Origin: Pseudomonas sp. 8AS
GTDB taxonomy: Bacteria > Pseudomonadota > Gammaproteobacteria > Pseudomonadales > Pseudomonadaceae
Assembly (NCBI RefSeq): GCF_902506505.1
Contig: NZ_LR733406.1
Coordinates: 1,103,200-1,167,199, forward strand
Length of the DNA: 64,000 nt
Direction of reading: 5' to 3'
Shown: piece by piece, positions 34,994 through 46,896 of the stretch
Numbering within the stretch: position 1 is the stretch's first letter
Layout of the letters: every line of letters starts with the position of its first letter
Made by a program: the position numbers and the translations under genes
The notes under the pieces: model-generated
The model's input: only the letters and a program-made list of their open reading frames with translations
Database searches by the model: none
What the model was told of the DNA's origin: nothing

Positions 34994-36342
34994 AGGGCGG
35001 CCATCCCTATATAAGTGGCGGCGCCGGCCAGGTAGCCGAGCAGGGCCAGCAGGCTGACCTTCTTCAGGTACCAGAGGAAGTCGATCTTCTCCATGCCCAT
35101 GGCCGCCACCCCGGCGGCCGAGCCGATGATCAGGCAGCTGCCGCCGGTGCCGGCGCAGAAGGCCAGCAGTTCCCAGAACACGCCGTCGGCGACGAACTGC
35201 GACAGCCAGCCGGCCTGCTCGCCGGCGGCGACCGCCGCCTCGGGGGTGACCAGCGGATACATCTTCATGGCGCCGGCCACCAGCGGCACGTTGTCCACCA
35301 CCGAGGACAGCAGGCCGATGGCCAGGTTGATGGCATAGACGTTGCCCAGGCTGTCCTTGAGCGCGCCGGCGACCTGGGTCAGGTGGCCGGCGGTGGCCAG
35401 GCTGGAGACCGCCAGCAGGATGCCGAGGAAGAACAGCACGCTGGTGGTGTCGATTCTGCGCAGCACGCCGACCACCGAGAGCGGGTGCTTGTCTTCCTCG
35501 TTCTTGCTGCGGTGCAGCCACTCGGTGACCACCCACAGCACGCCCAGGCCGAAGAGGATGCCCATGTACGGCGGCAGATGGGTGATGCCCTTGAATACCG
35601 GGACGAACAGCAGGGCGCCCAAGCCCAGGGCGAACACCAGCTTACGCTCGAAAGGCGTGGTCGGGTCGCGGCGCTCGGCCTCGCTGAGCAGCTCCTCGGG
35701 GCGCTCGAACTCGCCGCGCATGGTCAGGCTCAGCGCCAGCAGCGGCACCAGCAGGCAGACCAGGCTGGGCAGGAACAGCGCGCCGATAATACCGGTGGCG
35801 CTGATCTGGTGACCGATCCAGAGCATGGTGGTGGTCACGTCGCCGATCGGCGACCAGGCGCCGCCGGCGTTGGCGGCGATCACTACCATGCCGACATAGA
35901 ACCAGCGCTCGCGCTGGTCGCCGATTAGCTTGCGCAGCAGCGAGACCATGACGATGGTGGTGGTCAGGTTGTCCAGCACGGCGGAGAGGAAGAAGGTGAT
36001 GAAGCCGATCAGCCACAGCAGGGTGACCCGCTTGTTGGTGCGGATGCGGTCGGTGATCACTTTGAAGCCTTCGTGGGCATCGACCAGCTCGACTATGGTC
36101 ATGGCGCCCAGCAGGAAGAACAGGATCTCGGCGATCTCGCCCAGGTGATGGCGCAGCTCCCCGGCGGGCCCGTGTTCGCTTGCGGCCAGGGCCGGCAACA
36201 GGCTGTCGGCGCCCAGGGCCAGCACCGTCCAGCACAGCACGGCGGTGAGCAGGGCCGAGGCAGCCTTGTCAATCTTCAGCGGGTGTTCGAGGGCGATGCA
36301 CAGGTAGCCCGCGATGAACAGCAGGGCCATGAGGACATACAT
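34990..36342 (-). CDS. nhaD: NhaD-type Na+/H+ antiporter
   Basis: About 450 residues with 11-12 membrane helices. The conserved ITFFLSAVLDNLTTTIVMVSLLRKL and ANAGGAWSPIGDVTTTMLW (Asn/Asp-containing helix breaks) and the C-terminal SSVVDNVPLVAGAMKMY are typical of NhaD in the ion-transporter superfamily. It exchanges internal Na+ or Li+ for protons at alkaline pH. The second ATG (36342) is preferred: AAAGG sits nine bases before it but directly against the ATG at 36351, which would add MLP. Followed by a coupled winged-helix gene. Confidence 0.92.
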   Translation of the reverse strand: MYVLMALLFIAGYLCIALEHPLKIDKAASALLTAVLCWTVLALGADSLLPALAASEHGPAGELRHHLGEIAEILFFLLGAMTIVELVDAHEGFKVITDRIRTNKRVTLLWLIGFITFFLSAVLDNLTTTIVMVSLLRKLIGDQRERWFYVGMVVIAANAGGAWSPIGDVTTTMLWIGHQISATGIIGALFLPSLVCLLVPLLALSLTMRGEFERPEELLSEAERRDPTTPFERKLVFALGLGALLFVPVFKGITHLPPYMGILFGLGVLWVVTEWLHRSKNEEDKHPLSVVGVLRRIDTTSVLFFLGILLAVSSLATAGHLTQVAGALKDSLGNVYAINLAIGLLSSVVDNVPLVAGAMKMYPLVTPEAAVAAGEQAGWLSQFVADGVFWELLAFCAGTGGSCLIIGSAAGVAAMGMEKIDFLWYLKKVSLLALLGYLAGAATYIGMAAL

Positions 36343-36440
36343 GGGAAGCATCCTTTCGCGTTTTTGTTATTTGTGTAGTCATTATCGGTGAGGCGAGACT
36401 TTTTTATCACGCCGTGCGGCGGCTGCCTTGATGCTTGGCA

Positions 36441-36476
36441 AGAAAAAGCCCGCCGATCTGACGATGGGCGGGCTTC
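36441..36476 (-). terminator. Rho-independent terminator of valS
   Basis: Read on minus, AAGCCCGCC and GGCGGGCTT flank an 11-12-base loop, followed by TTTC. It lies a few bases past the valS stop. Confidence 0.88.
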
Positions 36477-36482
36477 TACACA

Positions 36483-39314
36483 TCACAGCGCGGCGATTTT
36501 GCCGCGCTGCTCGACCAGCTTGGCCAGCGCCTGTTCGGCCTCGGCCAGCTTGGCGCGCTCCTTGTCGAGCACCTCGGTCGGCGCCTTGGCGACGAAGCCT
36601 TCGTTGGCGAGCTTGCCGCCCACGCGCTGGACTTCGCCCTGCAGACGCTGGATTTCCTTGTCCAGGCGCGCCAGTTCGGCGTCCTTGTCGATCAGTCCGG
36701 CCATCGGCACCAGTACCTGCATCTCGCCGACCAGGGCGGTGGCGGACATCGGCGCTTCCTCGCCAGCCGCCAGCACGCGCACCGATTCCAGCTTGGCCAG
36801 CTTGCTGAGCAGCGGCTCGAAGTCGGCCAGGCGGCGCAGGTCTTCGGCACCCGCGTTCTGCACGATGATATCGATGCGCTTGGCCATGGAGATCTTCATC
36901 TCGCCGCGGATCTGCCGTACGCCGAGCATCAGTTGCTTGACCCACTCGATGTCGCCTTCGGCGCTCGCGTCGATGCGGCTCTCGTTGGCCACCGGCCAGG
37001 CCTGCAGCATGATGGTCTCGCCGCTGACGCCAGCCTGGGGCTTGATGCGCTGCCAGATTTCTTCGGTGATGAAGGGCATGAACGGGTGGGCCAGGCGCAG
37101 TATCACTTCCAGCACGCGCACCAGGGTGCGGCGGGTGCCGCGCTGGCGCTCGATCGGCGCGTTCTCGTCCCACAGTACCGGCTTGACCAGCTCCAGGTAC
37201 CAGGCGCAGTACTCGTCCCAGATAAACTCATACAAGGCTTGTGCCGCCAGGTCGAAGCGGAAGGCGTCGAGGTGGCGGGTGACGTCCTGCTCGCAGCGCT
37301 GCAGGGCGGAGATGATCCAGCGGTCGACCGGCGACAGGTCGACGGCTTCACCATTGATGCCGGTGTCCTGGTTGTCGGTGTTCTCGATGACGAAGTTGGC
37401 GGCGTTCCACAGCTTGTTGCAGAAGTTGCGGTAGCCCTCGACGCGGCCCATGTCGAACTTGATGTCGCGGCCGGTGGAGGCCAGCGCCAGGTTGGTGAAG
37501 CGCAGGGCGTCGGTGCCGTAGGCGGCGATGCCTTCGGGGAACTCGGCGCGGGTCTGCTTGGCGATCTTCTCGGCCAGCTTGGGCTGCATCATGCCGCTGG
37601 TGCGCTTGGCCACCAGGGATTCCAGATCGATGCCGTCGACGATGTCCAGCGGGTCGAGCACGTTGCCCTTGGACTTGGACATCTTCTGGCCCTGGCCGTC
37701 GCGCACCAGGCCGTGCACGTACACGGTCTTGAACGGGATCTGCCCGGTCAGGTGGGTGGACAGCATGATCATCCGGGCGACCCAGAAGAAGATGATGTCG
37801 AAGCCCGTTACAAGAACATCCGTGGGGTGGAAGGTCTTGAGGAAGTCGGTCTGCTGCGGCCAGCCGAGGGTGGAGAAGGTCCACAGGCCGGAGCTGAACC
37901 AGGTGTCCAGCACGTCCTCGTCCTGGCGCAGTTTGGCGTCGCCCAGATTGTGCTTGGTGCGTACTTCCGCCTCGTCGCGACCGACGTAGACGTTGCCGGC
38001 GTCGTCGTACCAGGCCGGGATGCGGTGGCCCCACCAGAGCTGACGGCTGATGCACCAGTCCTGGATGTCGCGCATCCAGCTGAAGTACATGTTCTCGTAC
38101 TGCTTGGGCACGAACTGGATTTCGCCACTCTCGACCACGGCGATGGCTTTTTCGGCCAGCGGCTTGGTGGAGACGTACCACTGGTCGGTCAGCCACGGCT
38201 CGATCACGGTGCCGGAGCGGTCGCCCTTCGGCACTTTCAGGGCGTGGTCGTCGATCTTCTCCAGCAGGCCGGCGGCTTCAAACGCCGCAACGATCTGCTT
38301 ACGGGCGACGAAGCGGTCGAGGCCGGCGTATTCGGCCGGCAGGCTGCCGTCGATCTCGGCGTTGACGCTGCCGTCGATGTTGAACACCTGGGCCTTGGCG
38401 AGAACCTGCGCATCCTTGTCGAAGATGTTGATCAGCGGCAGGTTGTGGCGCTTGCCGACTTCATAGTCGTTGAAATCGTGGGCCGGGGTGATCTTCACGC
38501 AGCCGGTGCCGAATTCGGGGTCGCAGTAGTCGTCGGCGATGATCGGGATACGGCGGCCCAGCAGGGGCAGCTTGACGAAGGTGCCGATCAGGGCCTTGTA
38601 GCGCTCGTCTTCCGGGTGCACGGCCACGGCGGCGTCGCCGAGCATGGTTTCCGGGCGGGTGGTGGCGACGATCAGGTAGTCCTTGCCGTCGGCGGTGGTG
38701 TTGCCGTCGGCCAGCGGATAGCGCAGGTTCCACAGGTGGCCTTTCTCGTCGTGGTTTTCCACTTCGAGGTCGGAGATGGCGGTGTGGAACTTGGTGTCCC
38801 AGTTGACCAGACGCTTGCCGCGGTAGATCAGACCGTCCTGGTGCAGGCGTACGAAGGCCTCTTTAACAGCCTCGGACAGACCTTCGTCCATGGTGAAGCG
38901 CTCGCGCGACCAGTCCACCGAAGAGCCCAGGCGACGGATCTGCCGGGTGATGGTGCCGCCGGACTGTTCCTTCCATTCCCAGACCTTTTCCAGGAACTTC
39001 TCGCGGCCCAGGTCGTGGCGGCCGATACCGTCGGCGGCCAGCTGGCGCTCGACCACCATCTGCGTGGCGATGCCCGCGTGGTCGGTGCCCGGCTGCCACA
39101 GGGTGTTGCGGCCCTGCATGCGGCGGAAGCGGACCAGGCAGTCCATGATCGAGTTGTTGAAGCCATGGCCCATGTGCAGGCTGCCGGTGACGTTCGGCGG
39201 CGGGATCATGATGGTGTAGGGCTCGCCGGAACCTTGCGGGGCGAAGTAGTGGTTCGCCTCCCAGTTCTCGTACAGGGCGGTTTCGATGGCGTGGGGCTGG
39301 TAGGTCTTGTCCAT
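36483..39314 (-). CDS. valS: Valyl-tRNA synthetase
   Basis: A 943-residue class-I aminoacyl-tRNA synthetase. The HIGH motif appears as [13 protein letters not shown] near the N terminus and KMSKS as [14 protein letters not shown]. The editing domain contains [21 protein letters not shown]. The C-terminal coiled coil for tRNA contact is [18 protein letters not shown] ... [15 protein letters not shown]. Start at [11 protein letters not shown] (39314) gives the family N terminus; the open frame above it is a leader with no homology. The order valS - small gene - holC - pepA is the pseudomonad one. Confidence 0.97.
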   Translation of the reverse strand: MDKTYQPHAIETALYENWEANHYFAPQGSGEPYTIMIPPPNVTGSLHMGHGFNNSIMDCLVRFRRMQGRNTLWQPGTDHAGIATQMVVERQLAADGIGRHDLGREKFLEKVWEWKEQSGGTITRQIRRLGSSVDWSRERFTMDEGLSEAVKEAFVRLHQDGLIYRGKRLVNWDTKFHTAISDLEVENHDEKGHLWNLRYPLADGNTTADGKDYLIVATTRPETMLGDAAVAVHPEDERYKALIGTFVKLPLLGRRIPIIADDYCDPEFGTGCVKITPAHDFNDYEVGKRHNLPLINIFDKDAQVLAKAQVFNIDGSVNAEIDGSLPAEYAGLDRFVARKQIVAAFEAAGLLEKIDDHALKVPKGDRSGTVIEPWLTDQWYVSTKPLAEKAIAVVESGEIQFVPKQYENMYFSWMRDIQDWCISRQLWWGHRIPAWYDDAGNVYVGRDEAEVRTKHNLGDAKLRQDEDVLDTWFSSGLWTFSTLGWPQQTDFLKTFHPTDVLVTGFDIIFFWVARMIMLSTHLTGQIPFKTVYVHGLVRDGQGQKMSKSKGNVLDPLDIVDGIDLESLVAKRTSGMMQPKLAEKIAKQTRAEFPEGIAAYGTDALRFTNLALASTGRDIKFDMGRVEGYRNFCNKLWNAANFVIENTDNQDTGINGEAVDLSPVDRWIISALQRCEQDVTRHLDAFRFDLAAQALYEFIWDEYCAWYLELVKPVLWDENAPIERQRGTRRTLVRVLEVILRLAHPFMPFITEEIWQRIKPQAGVSGETIMLQAWPVANESRIDASAEGDIEWVKQLMLGVRQIRGEMKISMAKRIDIIVQNAGAEDLRRLADFEPLLSKLAKLESVRVLAAGEEAPMSATALVGEMQVLVPMAGLIDKDAELARLDKEIQRLQGEVQRVGGKLANEGFVAKAPTEVLDKERAKLAEAEQALAKLVEQRGKIAAL

Positions 39315-39531
39315 GGGTGCGGCGGGACCGTATTGGCAACTGATCGGGAAAGCCGGCAAGTATAACGGCAAAGGCCAGACGGCCAAAGGCCGGCGCTACG
39401 AGAGGCGGATGGCGGGCGTTTGCCGGGCCCTTCAGGCTGGCGTTTGGCGCTTGCGAGATGAGGGCGGCGGTGTTGCGGTAAGCAGCGCTGGCCTCTGTGC
39501 GGTGTTCGTGGTGCGCGGCGCACCTTGCGAA

Positions 39532-39987
39532 TCAGGGCTTGCGCTGGGCCAGCAGGCGGTCGAGGCGGGCGTCGAGGCGGCGCTTGAGTTCGGCCTCGAT
39601 CTGCGGCACGAAGTCGTCGATCACGTCCTGCAGCAGCAGTTGCGCGGCGGCGCGCAGTTCGCCGTCGAGGCGGTTCAGCTCGCGGCTGCCCTGGGCGCCG
39701 AGGCTGCGCTGGACGGCATTGCCGATGGCCGAACTGGCGGGCGCGGCCGGGGTCGTCGGTGCGGCGGGCGCAGGTGCGGGCTGCGTCGGTGCCGCGCTTG
39801 GCAGCAGGGGCGGCAGGCTCACGGCCGGGCCGGGCTCGATGATGTCGGAGAGCAGGGGGATCTGCAGTTCGCCGTCGAGGCTGTCGGTGAGCAGCGGCGG
39901 CTCGAGTTGTTGCTCTTCCAGCAGCTGACGGATCGACTCGAGGTCGTCCAGCAGATGGCCGGGCTTGGGTGGTTTCGGGGTGTCCAT
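39532..39987 (-). CDS. Conserved pseudomonad hypothetical protein between holC and valS
   Basis: A 151-residue soluble protein. Its acidic N-terminal helix contains HLLDDLESIRQLLEEQQLEPPLLTD; a Pro/Ala-rich linker (about 65-95, PAPAPAAPTTPAAPA) leads to a C-terminal helical region LQDVIDDFVPQIEAELKRRLDARLDRLL that could form a coiled coil. No signal peptide, no catalytic motif. Position between holC and valS is conserved in Pseudomonas as I recall. A 139-bp element separates it from holC here, so the two may no longer share an intact junction. Confidence 0.72.
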   Translation of the reverse strand: MDTPKPPKPGHLLDDLESIRQLLEEQQLEPPLLTDSLDGELQIPLLSDIIEPGPAVSLPPLLPSAAPTQPAPAPAAPTTPAAPASSAIGNAVQRSLGAQGSRELNRLDGELRAAAQLLLQDVIDDFVPQIEAELKRRLDARLDRLLAQRKP

Positions 39988-39997
39988 GATGCGATCA

Positions 39998-40136
39998 GAG
40001 CCTGTTCATGAGCTCGCGAGCTAGAGCCAGGCAAGGCGAAGACAGGCGAGGAAGCGCAGTTTACGAATGGCAAATGAGCATTTGAGCCTGTTTTCAACGC
40101 TGCATGGCCGACGCGCAGCAGATCATGGACAGGTTC
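39998..40136. mobile_element. MITE-like palindromic element, copy 2
   Basis: A 139-bp element with ends GAGCCTGTTCATGAGCT and, inverted, AGATCATGGACAGGTTC; the terminal repeats are imperfect. It is flanked by TCA on both sides (39995-39997 and 40137-40139), consistent with a 3-bp TNA duplication; the right TCA is the holC stop codon read on minus. Read on the minus strand it carries GATCTGCTGCGCGTCGGCCAT and CTGGCTCTAGCTCGCGAG as in copy 1, in the same orientation relative to the upstream gene. Confidence 0.72.
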
Positions 40137-42082
<1,946 letters not shown>

Positions 42083-42178
42083 CTATTTTTTCGAGGGCCT
42101 GCACGTGCTGCAGGCCGGCAAAGGTGCCGGCTAGTTTGAGCGTAGCCACCTGAGCCTGACAACCCTGGAGTGTCCGGT

Positions 42179-43315
42179 TTGATCGTCTTCCGTTACCTGT
42201 CCCGTGAAGTGCTGCTTACCCTCAGCGCGGTCAGTGCCGTGCTGCTGGTGATCATCATGAGCGGGCGTTTCATCAAGTACCTGGCCCAGGCGGCGCAAGG
42301 CCTGCTCGACCCCGGCGTGCTGTTCATGATCATGGGCTACCGCCTGCCGGGCTTCCTCCAGCTGATTCTGCCGCTGGGCCTGTTCCTCGGCATCCTGCTG
42401 GCCTACGGGCGCCTCTACCTGGACAGCGAGATGACCGTGCTGTCGGCCACCGGCATGAGCCACAAACGCCTGCTGACCTACACTATGGCCCCGGCGCTGC
42501 TGGTCGCCCTGCTGACCGCCTGGCTGAGCCTGGGCCTGGCACCGCAAGGGGTGGCCGAGGTCACGCGGATCTTCAACCAGCAGGATGCCCTGACCGAGTT
42601 CGATACCCTGGTGCCCGGCCGCTTCCAGGCGATGAAGGACGGCTCGCGGGTGACCTATACCGAAAGCCTGTCGGCGGATCGTGGCCAGCTGGCCGGCGTG
42701 TTCATCTCCGAGAAGCGCCTGAGCCGCGACAAGGACGAGAAGAACAAGGAGCGCGGCATCACCGTGCTGGTCGCCGAAAGCGGACGCCAGGTGATCCAGG
42801 CTGACGGCAGCCGCTACCTGATCCTGGAAAACGGTTACCGCTACGACGGCAACCCGGGCCAGGCCGACTACCGGGCGATCCAGTACGAGACCTACGGCGT
42901 GCTGCTGCCCAAGCCGTCGGTGAGCAACGAGATCGGCGAGCGCGAAGCCATTCCCACCCGCGAGCTGTTCGGCAGCGACAACCCCAAGCACCAGGCCGAG
43001 CTGCAGTGGCGCCTGTCGATTCCGCTGCTGGTGTTCGTCGTCACCCTGCTGGCCGTGCCGCTGGCCCGGGTCAACCCACGCCAGGGCCGCTTCCTCAAGC
43101 TGCTGCCGGCGATCCTCCTGTACATGGCCTACCTGGCGCTGCTGATCGGCGCCCGCGGCCAGCTGGACAAGGGCAAGATTCACCAGGACCTGGGGCTGTG
43201 GTGGGTGCACGGCCTGTTCCTGTTGATCGGATTGGGGCTGTTCTTCTGGACGCCCGTGCAACTCAAGCTGGCCAGCCGCCGCGCAGTGAAGGAGATGGCC
43301 CATGGTCAGGCTTGA
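42179..43315 (+). CDS. lptF: LPS export permease LptF
   Basis: About 378 residues, six membrane helices around a periplasmic jellyroll domain; with LptG and LptB it extracts LPS from the inner membrane. The N terminus IVFRYLSREVLLTLSAVSAVLLVIIMSGRF and ATGMSHKRLL coupling-helix region are family features. TTG at 42179 is preferred because GGAG (42167-42170) is nine bases upstream; GTG at 42170 would overlap that site. It overlaps lptG by 14 bp. Confidence 0.94.
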   Translation: MIVFRYLSREVLLTLSAVSAVLLVIIMSGRFIKYLAQAAQGLLDPGVLFMIMGYRLPGFLQLILPLGLFLGILLAYGRLYLDSEMTVLSATGMSHKRLLTYTMAPALLVALLTAWLSLGLAPQGVAEVTRIFNQQDALTEFDTLVPGRFQAMKDGSRVTYTESLSADRGQLAGVFISEKRLSRDKDEKNKERGITVLVAESGRQVIQADGSRYLILENGYRYDGNPGQADYRAIQYETYGVLLPKPSVSNEIGEREAIPTRELFGSDNPKHQAELQWRLSIPLLVFVVTLLAVPLARVNPRQGRFLKLLPAILLYMAYLALLIGARGQLDKGKIHQDLGLWWVHGLFLLIGLGLFFWTPVQLKLASRRAVKEMAHGQA

Positions 43316-44363
43316 TCGTTACATCGGGACCAGCGTGTTCTTCGCCATCATGGCGGTGCTGGGGATCATCGTCGGCCTGGCGCTGCTGTTCGCCTTCATC
43401 GACGAACTGGGCGATCTCGGGGACTCCTACGGCACTCTCGAGGCGCTGGTCTACGTGCTGCTGACCCTGCCGCGGCGGATCTACGAGATGCTGCCGATGG
43501 CGGCACTGATCGGCTGCCTGATCGGCCTCGGCAGCCTGGCCAGCAACAGCGAACTGACCATCATGCGTGCCGCCGGGGTCTCGGTCGGACGCATCGTCTG
43601 GGCGGTGATGAAGCCCATGCTGGTGCTGATGCTGGTCGGCCTGCTGATCGGCGAATACCTGGCGCCCTGGAGCGAGAACCTGGCCCAGGCGCACCGTTCG
43701 ATGGCCCAGGGCGGCGGCGAGGCGCAGAGCTCCAAACGCGGCCTGTGGCACCGCCAGGGCCAGGAATACATCCACATCAACGCCGTGCAGCCCAATGGTC
43801 GGCTGTACGGGGTGACCCGCTACCAGTTCGACGACCAGCGTCATCTGCTGTCTTCCAGCTTCGCCCGCCGTGCGCTGTACCAGGGCGACCACTGGCAGCT
43901 GGAAGAGGTCAAGACCACGCATTTTCGCGAACGCACCACCGAGGTGGTCGAGGAGCCGAACCAGCGCTGGGACATCGAACTCAACCCGCAGCTGCTCGGC
44001 ACCGTGGTGATGGCGCCAGAGGCCTTGTCGGTGAGCGGGCTGTGGCGCTATATCCAGTACCTGGGCGAGCAGGGGTTGAACAACGGCAGCTACTGGCTGG
44101 CGTTCTGGACCAAGGTGCTGCAACCGCTGGTGACCGCCGCGCTGGTGTTGATGGCGATTTCCTTCATCTTCGGCCCGCTGCGTTCGGTGACCCTCGGTCA
44201 GCGCGTGTTCACCGGCGTGTTGGTGGGCTTCGTGTTCCGCATCGCCCAGGACCTGCTCGGCCCCTCCAGCCTGGTGTTCGGCTTCTCGCCGCTGCTGGCG
44301 GTGCTGGTGCCGACCCTGATCTGCGCGGGGGCGGGCTTCGTGCTGCTCAGGCGCGCCGCCTGA
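43302..44363 (+). CDS. lptG: LPS export permease LptG
   Basis: A 353-residue LptF paralogue starting MVRLDRYIGTSVFFAIMAVLGIIVGLALLFAFIDEL. The coupling-helix region is ELTIMRAAGVSVGRIVWAVMKP; the periplasmic strands contain RYQFDDQRHLLSSSFARRALY and the last helices FGFSPLLAVLVPTLICAGAG. Translation is coupled to lptF by a 14-bp overlap, and a terminator follows. Confidence 0.95.
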   Translation: MVRLDRYIGTSVFFAIMAVLGIIVGLALLFAFIDELGDLGDSYGTLEALVYVLLTLPRRIYEMLPMAALIGCLIGLGSLASNSELTIMRAAGVSVGRIVWAVMKPMLVLMLVGLLIGEYLAPWSENLAQAHRSMAQGGGEAQSSKRGLWHRQGQEYIHINAVQPNGRLYGVTRYQFDDQRHLLSSSFARRALYQGDHWQLEEVKTTHFRERTTEVVEEPNQRWDIELNPQLLGTVVMAPEALSVSGLWRYIQYLGEQGLNNGSYWLAFWTKVLQPLVTAALVLMAISFIFGPLRSVTLGQRVFTGVLVGFVFRIAQDLLGPSSLVFGFSPLLAVLVPTLICAGAGFVLLRRAA

Positions 44364-44379
44364 TCGAGGTTTGGATGTG

Positions 44380-44410
44380 CAAAGGCCGGGCTTAGCCCGG
44401 CCTTTTTGTT
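44380..44410 (+). terminator. Rho-independent terminator of lptFG
   Basis: AAAGGCCGGGC-TTA-GCCCGGCCTTTTTG: an 8-10-bp G+C stem with TTTTTG tail, 18 bases after the lptG stop. Confidence 0.92.
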
Positions 44411-44503
44411 GGTGCAGCCCCTGTCAGGTGGCGAATGGGCTTGGTCGGGCCTGGAGGGCCCCGCTATTCACGGTTGCAGTCCGCGGCACTGGCGCAGGTG
44501 CCG

Positions 44504-44585
44504 GTAGGTTGGCGTTGAGTGTGGCGAAGCCCAGCGGTCTGGGATCGTTGGGCTTCGTCGTGCTGCCCCTCAACCCAACCTACGG
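44504..44585. repeat. Extragenic inverted repeat (GTAGGTTGG type)
   Basis: GTAGGTTGG at the left end is mirrored by CCAACCTAC at the right, and internal GCGAAGCCCAGCG / GTTGGGCTTCG arms form an imperfect long hairpin. It sits between the lptG terminator and the 3' end of bifA. This is a wording common in Pseudomonas intergenic regions (from memory). Confidence 0.55.
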
Positions 44586-44621
44586 CTGGTGGTGTGCTGT
44601 AGGTCGGTGCGGGTTGCTGGC

Positions 44622-46685
44622 TTACAGGGTGGCGGGGTTGCTGGCGATATTCAGGCGGCGGGCCTGCTTCAGGTACAGGGTCACTTCGCGGGCCGGCAGC
44701 GGCTTGCTGTACAGATAGCCCTGACCCTCGTTGCAGCCCTGGGCGATGATGTAGGCCTCCTGCTCGGCGGTCTCCACGCCTTCGGCGATCACCTGCATGC
44801 CCAGGCTCTTACCCAGCTGGATGATGGCGCGCACGATGGTGGCGTCGTCCTCGTCCTCCAGCACGTCCTGGACGAAGCTGCGGTCGATCTTGATCTTGTC
44901 CAGCGGCAGGCTCTTCAGGTAGCTCAGCGAGGAGTAGCCGGTACCGAAGTCGTCGATGGCGATCAGCGCACCGGCGCGGCGCAGGCTGAGCAGGTGCTGG
45001 GCGGCGGTGGTGATGTCTTCCATCAGGCCGGTTTCGGTGACTTCCAGCTCCAGGCTGCGCGCCGGCAGGCGATAGACCTGCAGCAGGTTGTTGACCATGC
45101 GCGGCAGCTCGGCGTGGTGCAGCTGCACGGTGGACAGGTTGACCGCCATGCGCAGGTTGCTGAAGCCCTGGTCGTGCCATTCGCGCAGCTGGCGGCAGGA
45201 CTGGTCCAGCACCCATTCGCCGATGGCGATGATGCTGCCGTTCTGCTCGGCCAGGGGGATGAACAGGTCCGGCGGGACGAAGCCGTGTTGCGGGTGCTGC
45301 CAGCGCAGCAGGGCCTCGACGCCGACCACCTGGTGGTCGCGGTAGTCGATCTGCGGCTGATAGACCAGGTGCAGTTCGTTGCGCTTGAGAGCCTCGCGCA
45401 GCTCCTTCTCCAGCTCGCGGCGGCGGCGCATCTCGCTGTCGACGCTGGCGATGTAGAACTGGTAGCGGTTGCGCGAGCGGCTCTTGGCCAGGGTCATGGT
45501 CTGCTCGGCTTTCTGCAGCAGCTTCTCGGTGCTGTCGCCGTCTTCCGGGAACAGGGTGATGCCGATGGTGGCGCGCAGGCGCACTTCCTGCTGTTCCAGG
45601 GAGAAGGCTGTGTCCAGGCTGTCGAGGATGCTCTGCGCCAGCTCGGCGGCCTCGTAGGGCTGTTCGATATCGGCCTGGACCAGGGCGAACTGGTCGCCGC
45701 CTAAGCGGGCCAGGGCGCCGAGCTTGCCGCTGTGGCTGCGCAGGCGGTCGGACAGGGCCAGCAGCAGCTGGTCGCCGGTCTGGTAGCTGAACTGTTCGTT
45801 GATGCCCTTGAAGTCGTCCAGGCCGACGCACAGCACGGCCACGCGACGCTGCAGGCGGCCGGCGTCCTCGAGGATCTGGTCGAGCTGCTGCTGCAGTTGC
45901 TGGCGATTGGGCAGGCCGGTGAGGAAGTCGTACTGCGACATGCGCAGCAGGCTGTTTTCCGCCTCGTGGCGCAGGTGGGTGTTGCGCTCGATGGATTCCA
46001 GCAGCTGGTTGGCGGTGTTGATCCACAGCCCCAGTTCGTTCTTCTCGTTGCCGCGCAGCATCGGCAGCTTGTGCTCGCTGGGGCGGTCCGGGTTGATGCT
46101 GGTCAGGTGCTCGATGATCTTCGACAGCGGCTTGGTCAGCAGCCAGTGGTAGACCAGGTACAGCACCAGGCCCATGGCCAGGGCGCGCAGCACCCCGGAG
46201 ATGAAGATGATCACCGAGGTGGTGATGAAGTTCTCGCCGTAGCTGGCGGTGTCGAGGGTGATGTTGAGGTCGCCGTAGTACTCGCTGTAGGGGCCCTTGC
46301 CCACCAGCTGGGTACTGAACATCTGTTCCTTGCCGAGGATCGGGTCGGTCAGCCAGCGGCTGGGCGCGTCGATCAGCTCGCGCGAGCGTTCGGCCAGCAT
46401 CGGCTCGTTGGGGTGGCCGATGGCGGCATAGCGCACCGCTTCGTGCTGGAACAGGCCTTCGATGACCTGCATGCCCATCTCCCGGTCCAGGCTGTAGACG
46501 GCCTGAGTCGAGGGGTCGCGGAACATGCCGAGGATGCGCTGGGCATCGCTGGCCACCGCCTGACGGGTCTTGTAGATATCGAAAACGATTTGTGCACAAC
46601 TGAGGACCACGCCGACGACCAGGGCCGAAAGCAGGACAACACGGAGCAGTTTGAGCGACAGGCTGTTTTTCAATTCCAGCTTCAA
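44622..46685 (-). CDS. bifA: BifA-type cyclic-di-GMP phosphodiesterase (degenerate GGDEF + EAL)
   Basis: From TTG at 46685 it encodes 687 residues, the length of P. aeruginosa BifA as I recall; AAGGA lies 9 bases upstream. An N-terminal helix (about 14-33), a periplasmic segment, a second helix (about 157-180) and a HAMP-like linker precede the GGDEF domain. Its active site reads GGDQF (329-333), so cyclase activity is probably lost. The EAL domain carries VEALLRW, VNLSTVQLH, DDFGTGYSSLSYL and AEGVETAEQ, with catalytic Glu in EAL intact. It should hydrolyse c-di-GMP and promote motility over biofilm. Neighbour sodB matches the P. aeruginosa order. Confidence 0.9.
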   Translation of the reverse strand: MKLELKNSLSLKLLRVVLLSALVVGVVLSCAQIVFDIYKTRQAVASDAQRILGMFRDPSTQAVYSLDREMGMQVIEGLFQHEAVRYAAIGHPNEPMLAERSRELIDAPSRWLTDPILGKEQMFSTQLVGKGPYSEYYGDLNITLDTASYGENFITTSVIIFISGVLRALAMGLVLYLVYHWLLTKPLSKIIEHLTSINPDRPSEHKLPMLRGNEKNELGLWINTANQLLESIERNTHLRHEAENSLLRMSQYDFLTGLPNRQQLQQQLDQILEDAGRLQRRVAVLCVGLDDFKGINEQFSYQTGDQLLLALSDRLRSHSGKLGALARLGGDQFALVQADIEQPYEAAELAQSILDSLDTAFSLEQQEVRLRATIGITLFPEDGDSTEKLLQKAEQTMTLAKSRSRNRYQFYIASVDSEMRRRRELEKELREALKRNELHLVYQPQIDYRDHQVVGVEALLRWQHPQHGFVPPDLFIPLAEQNGSIIAIGEWVLDQSCRQLREWHDQGFSNLRMAVNLSTVQLHHAELPRMVNNLLQVYRLPARSLELEVTETGLMEDITTAAQHLLSLRRAGALIAIDDFGTGYSSLSYLKSLPLDKIKIDRSFVQDVLEDEDDATIVRAIIQLGKSLGMQVIAEGVETAEQEAYIIAQGCNEGQGYLYSKPLPAREVTLYLKQARRLNIASNPATL

Positions 46686-46845
46686 ATGCTTATTCCTTGT
46701 TCTCTGCCGGAGGCTGCTGACCGGTGTGAGTATTGGCAAATGCGCGTGAGCCGTCAAAGGGCCATTACTGCATCGGCAGAACTTTTGCCGACTGAAGCGT
46801 CCGTCGGGCGGTCGCTGTCGCGGGCGGCCTGGGCGGCGGGCCGCA

Positions 46846-46879
46846 AAAGCAAGAAACCCGGCATTAGCCGGGTTTCTTG
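46846..46879. terminator. Terminator downstream of sodB
   Basis: AAGAAACCCGG-CATTAG-CCGGGTTTCTT: an 11-bp perfect stem with a T-rich end. It lies 18 bases past the sodB stop, between sodB and the start of bifA. Confidence 0.85.
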
Positions 46880-46896
46880 TGAACGCTGGGGGCGAC

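Noticed and set aside
36933..39365. 810-codon plus-strand open frame opposite valS
   Set aside because: No known domain, whereas valS has HIGH and KMSKS motifs and normal length.
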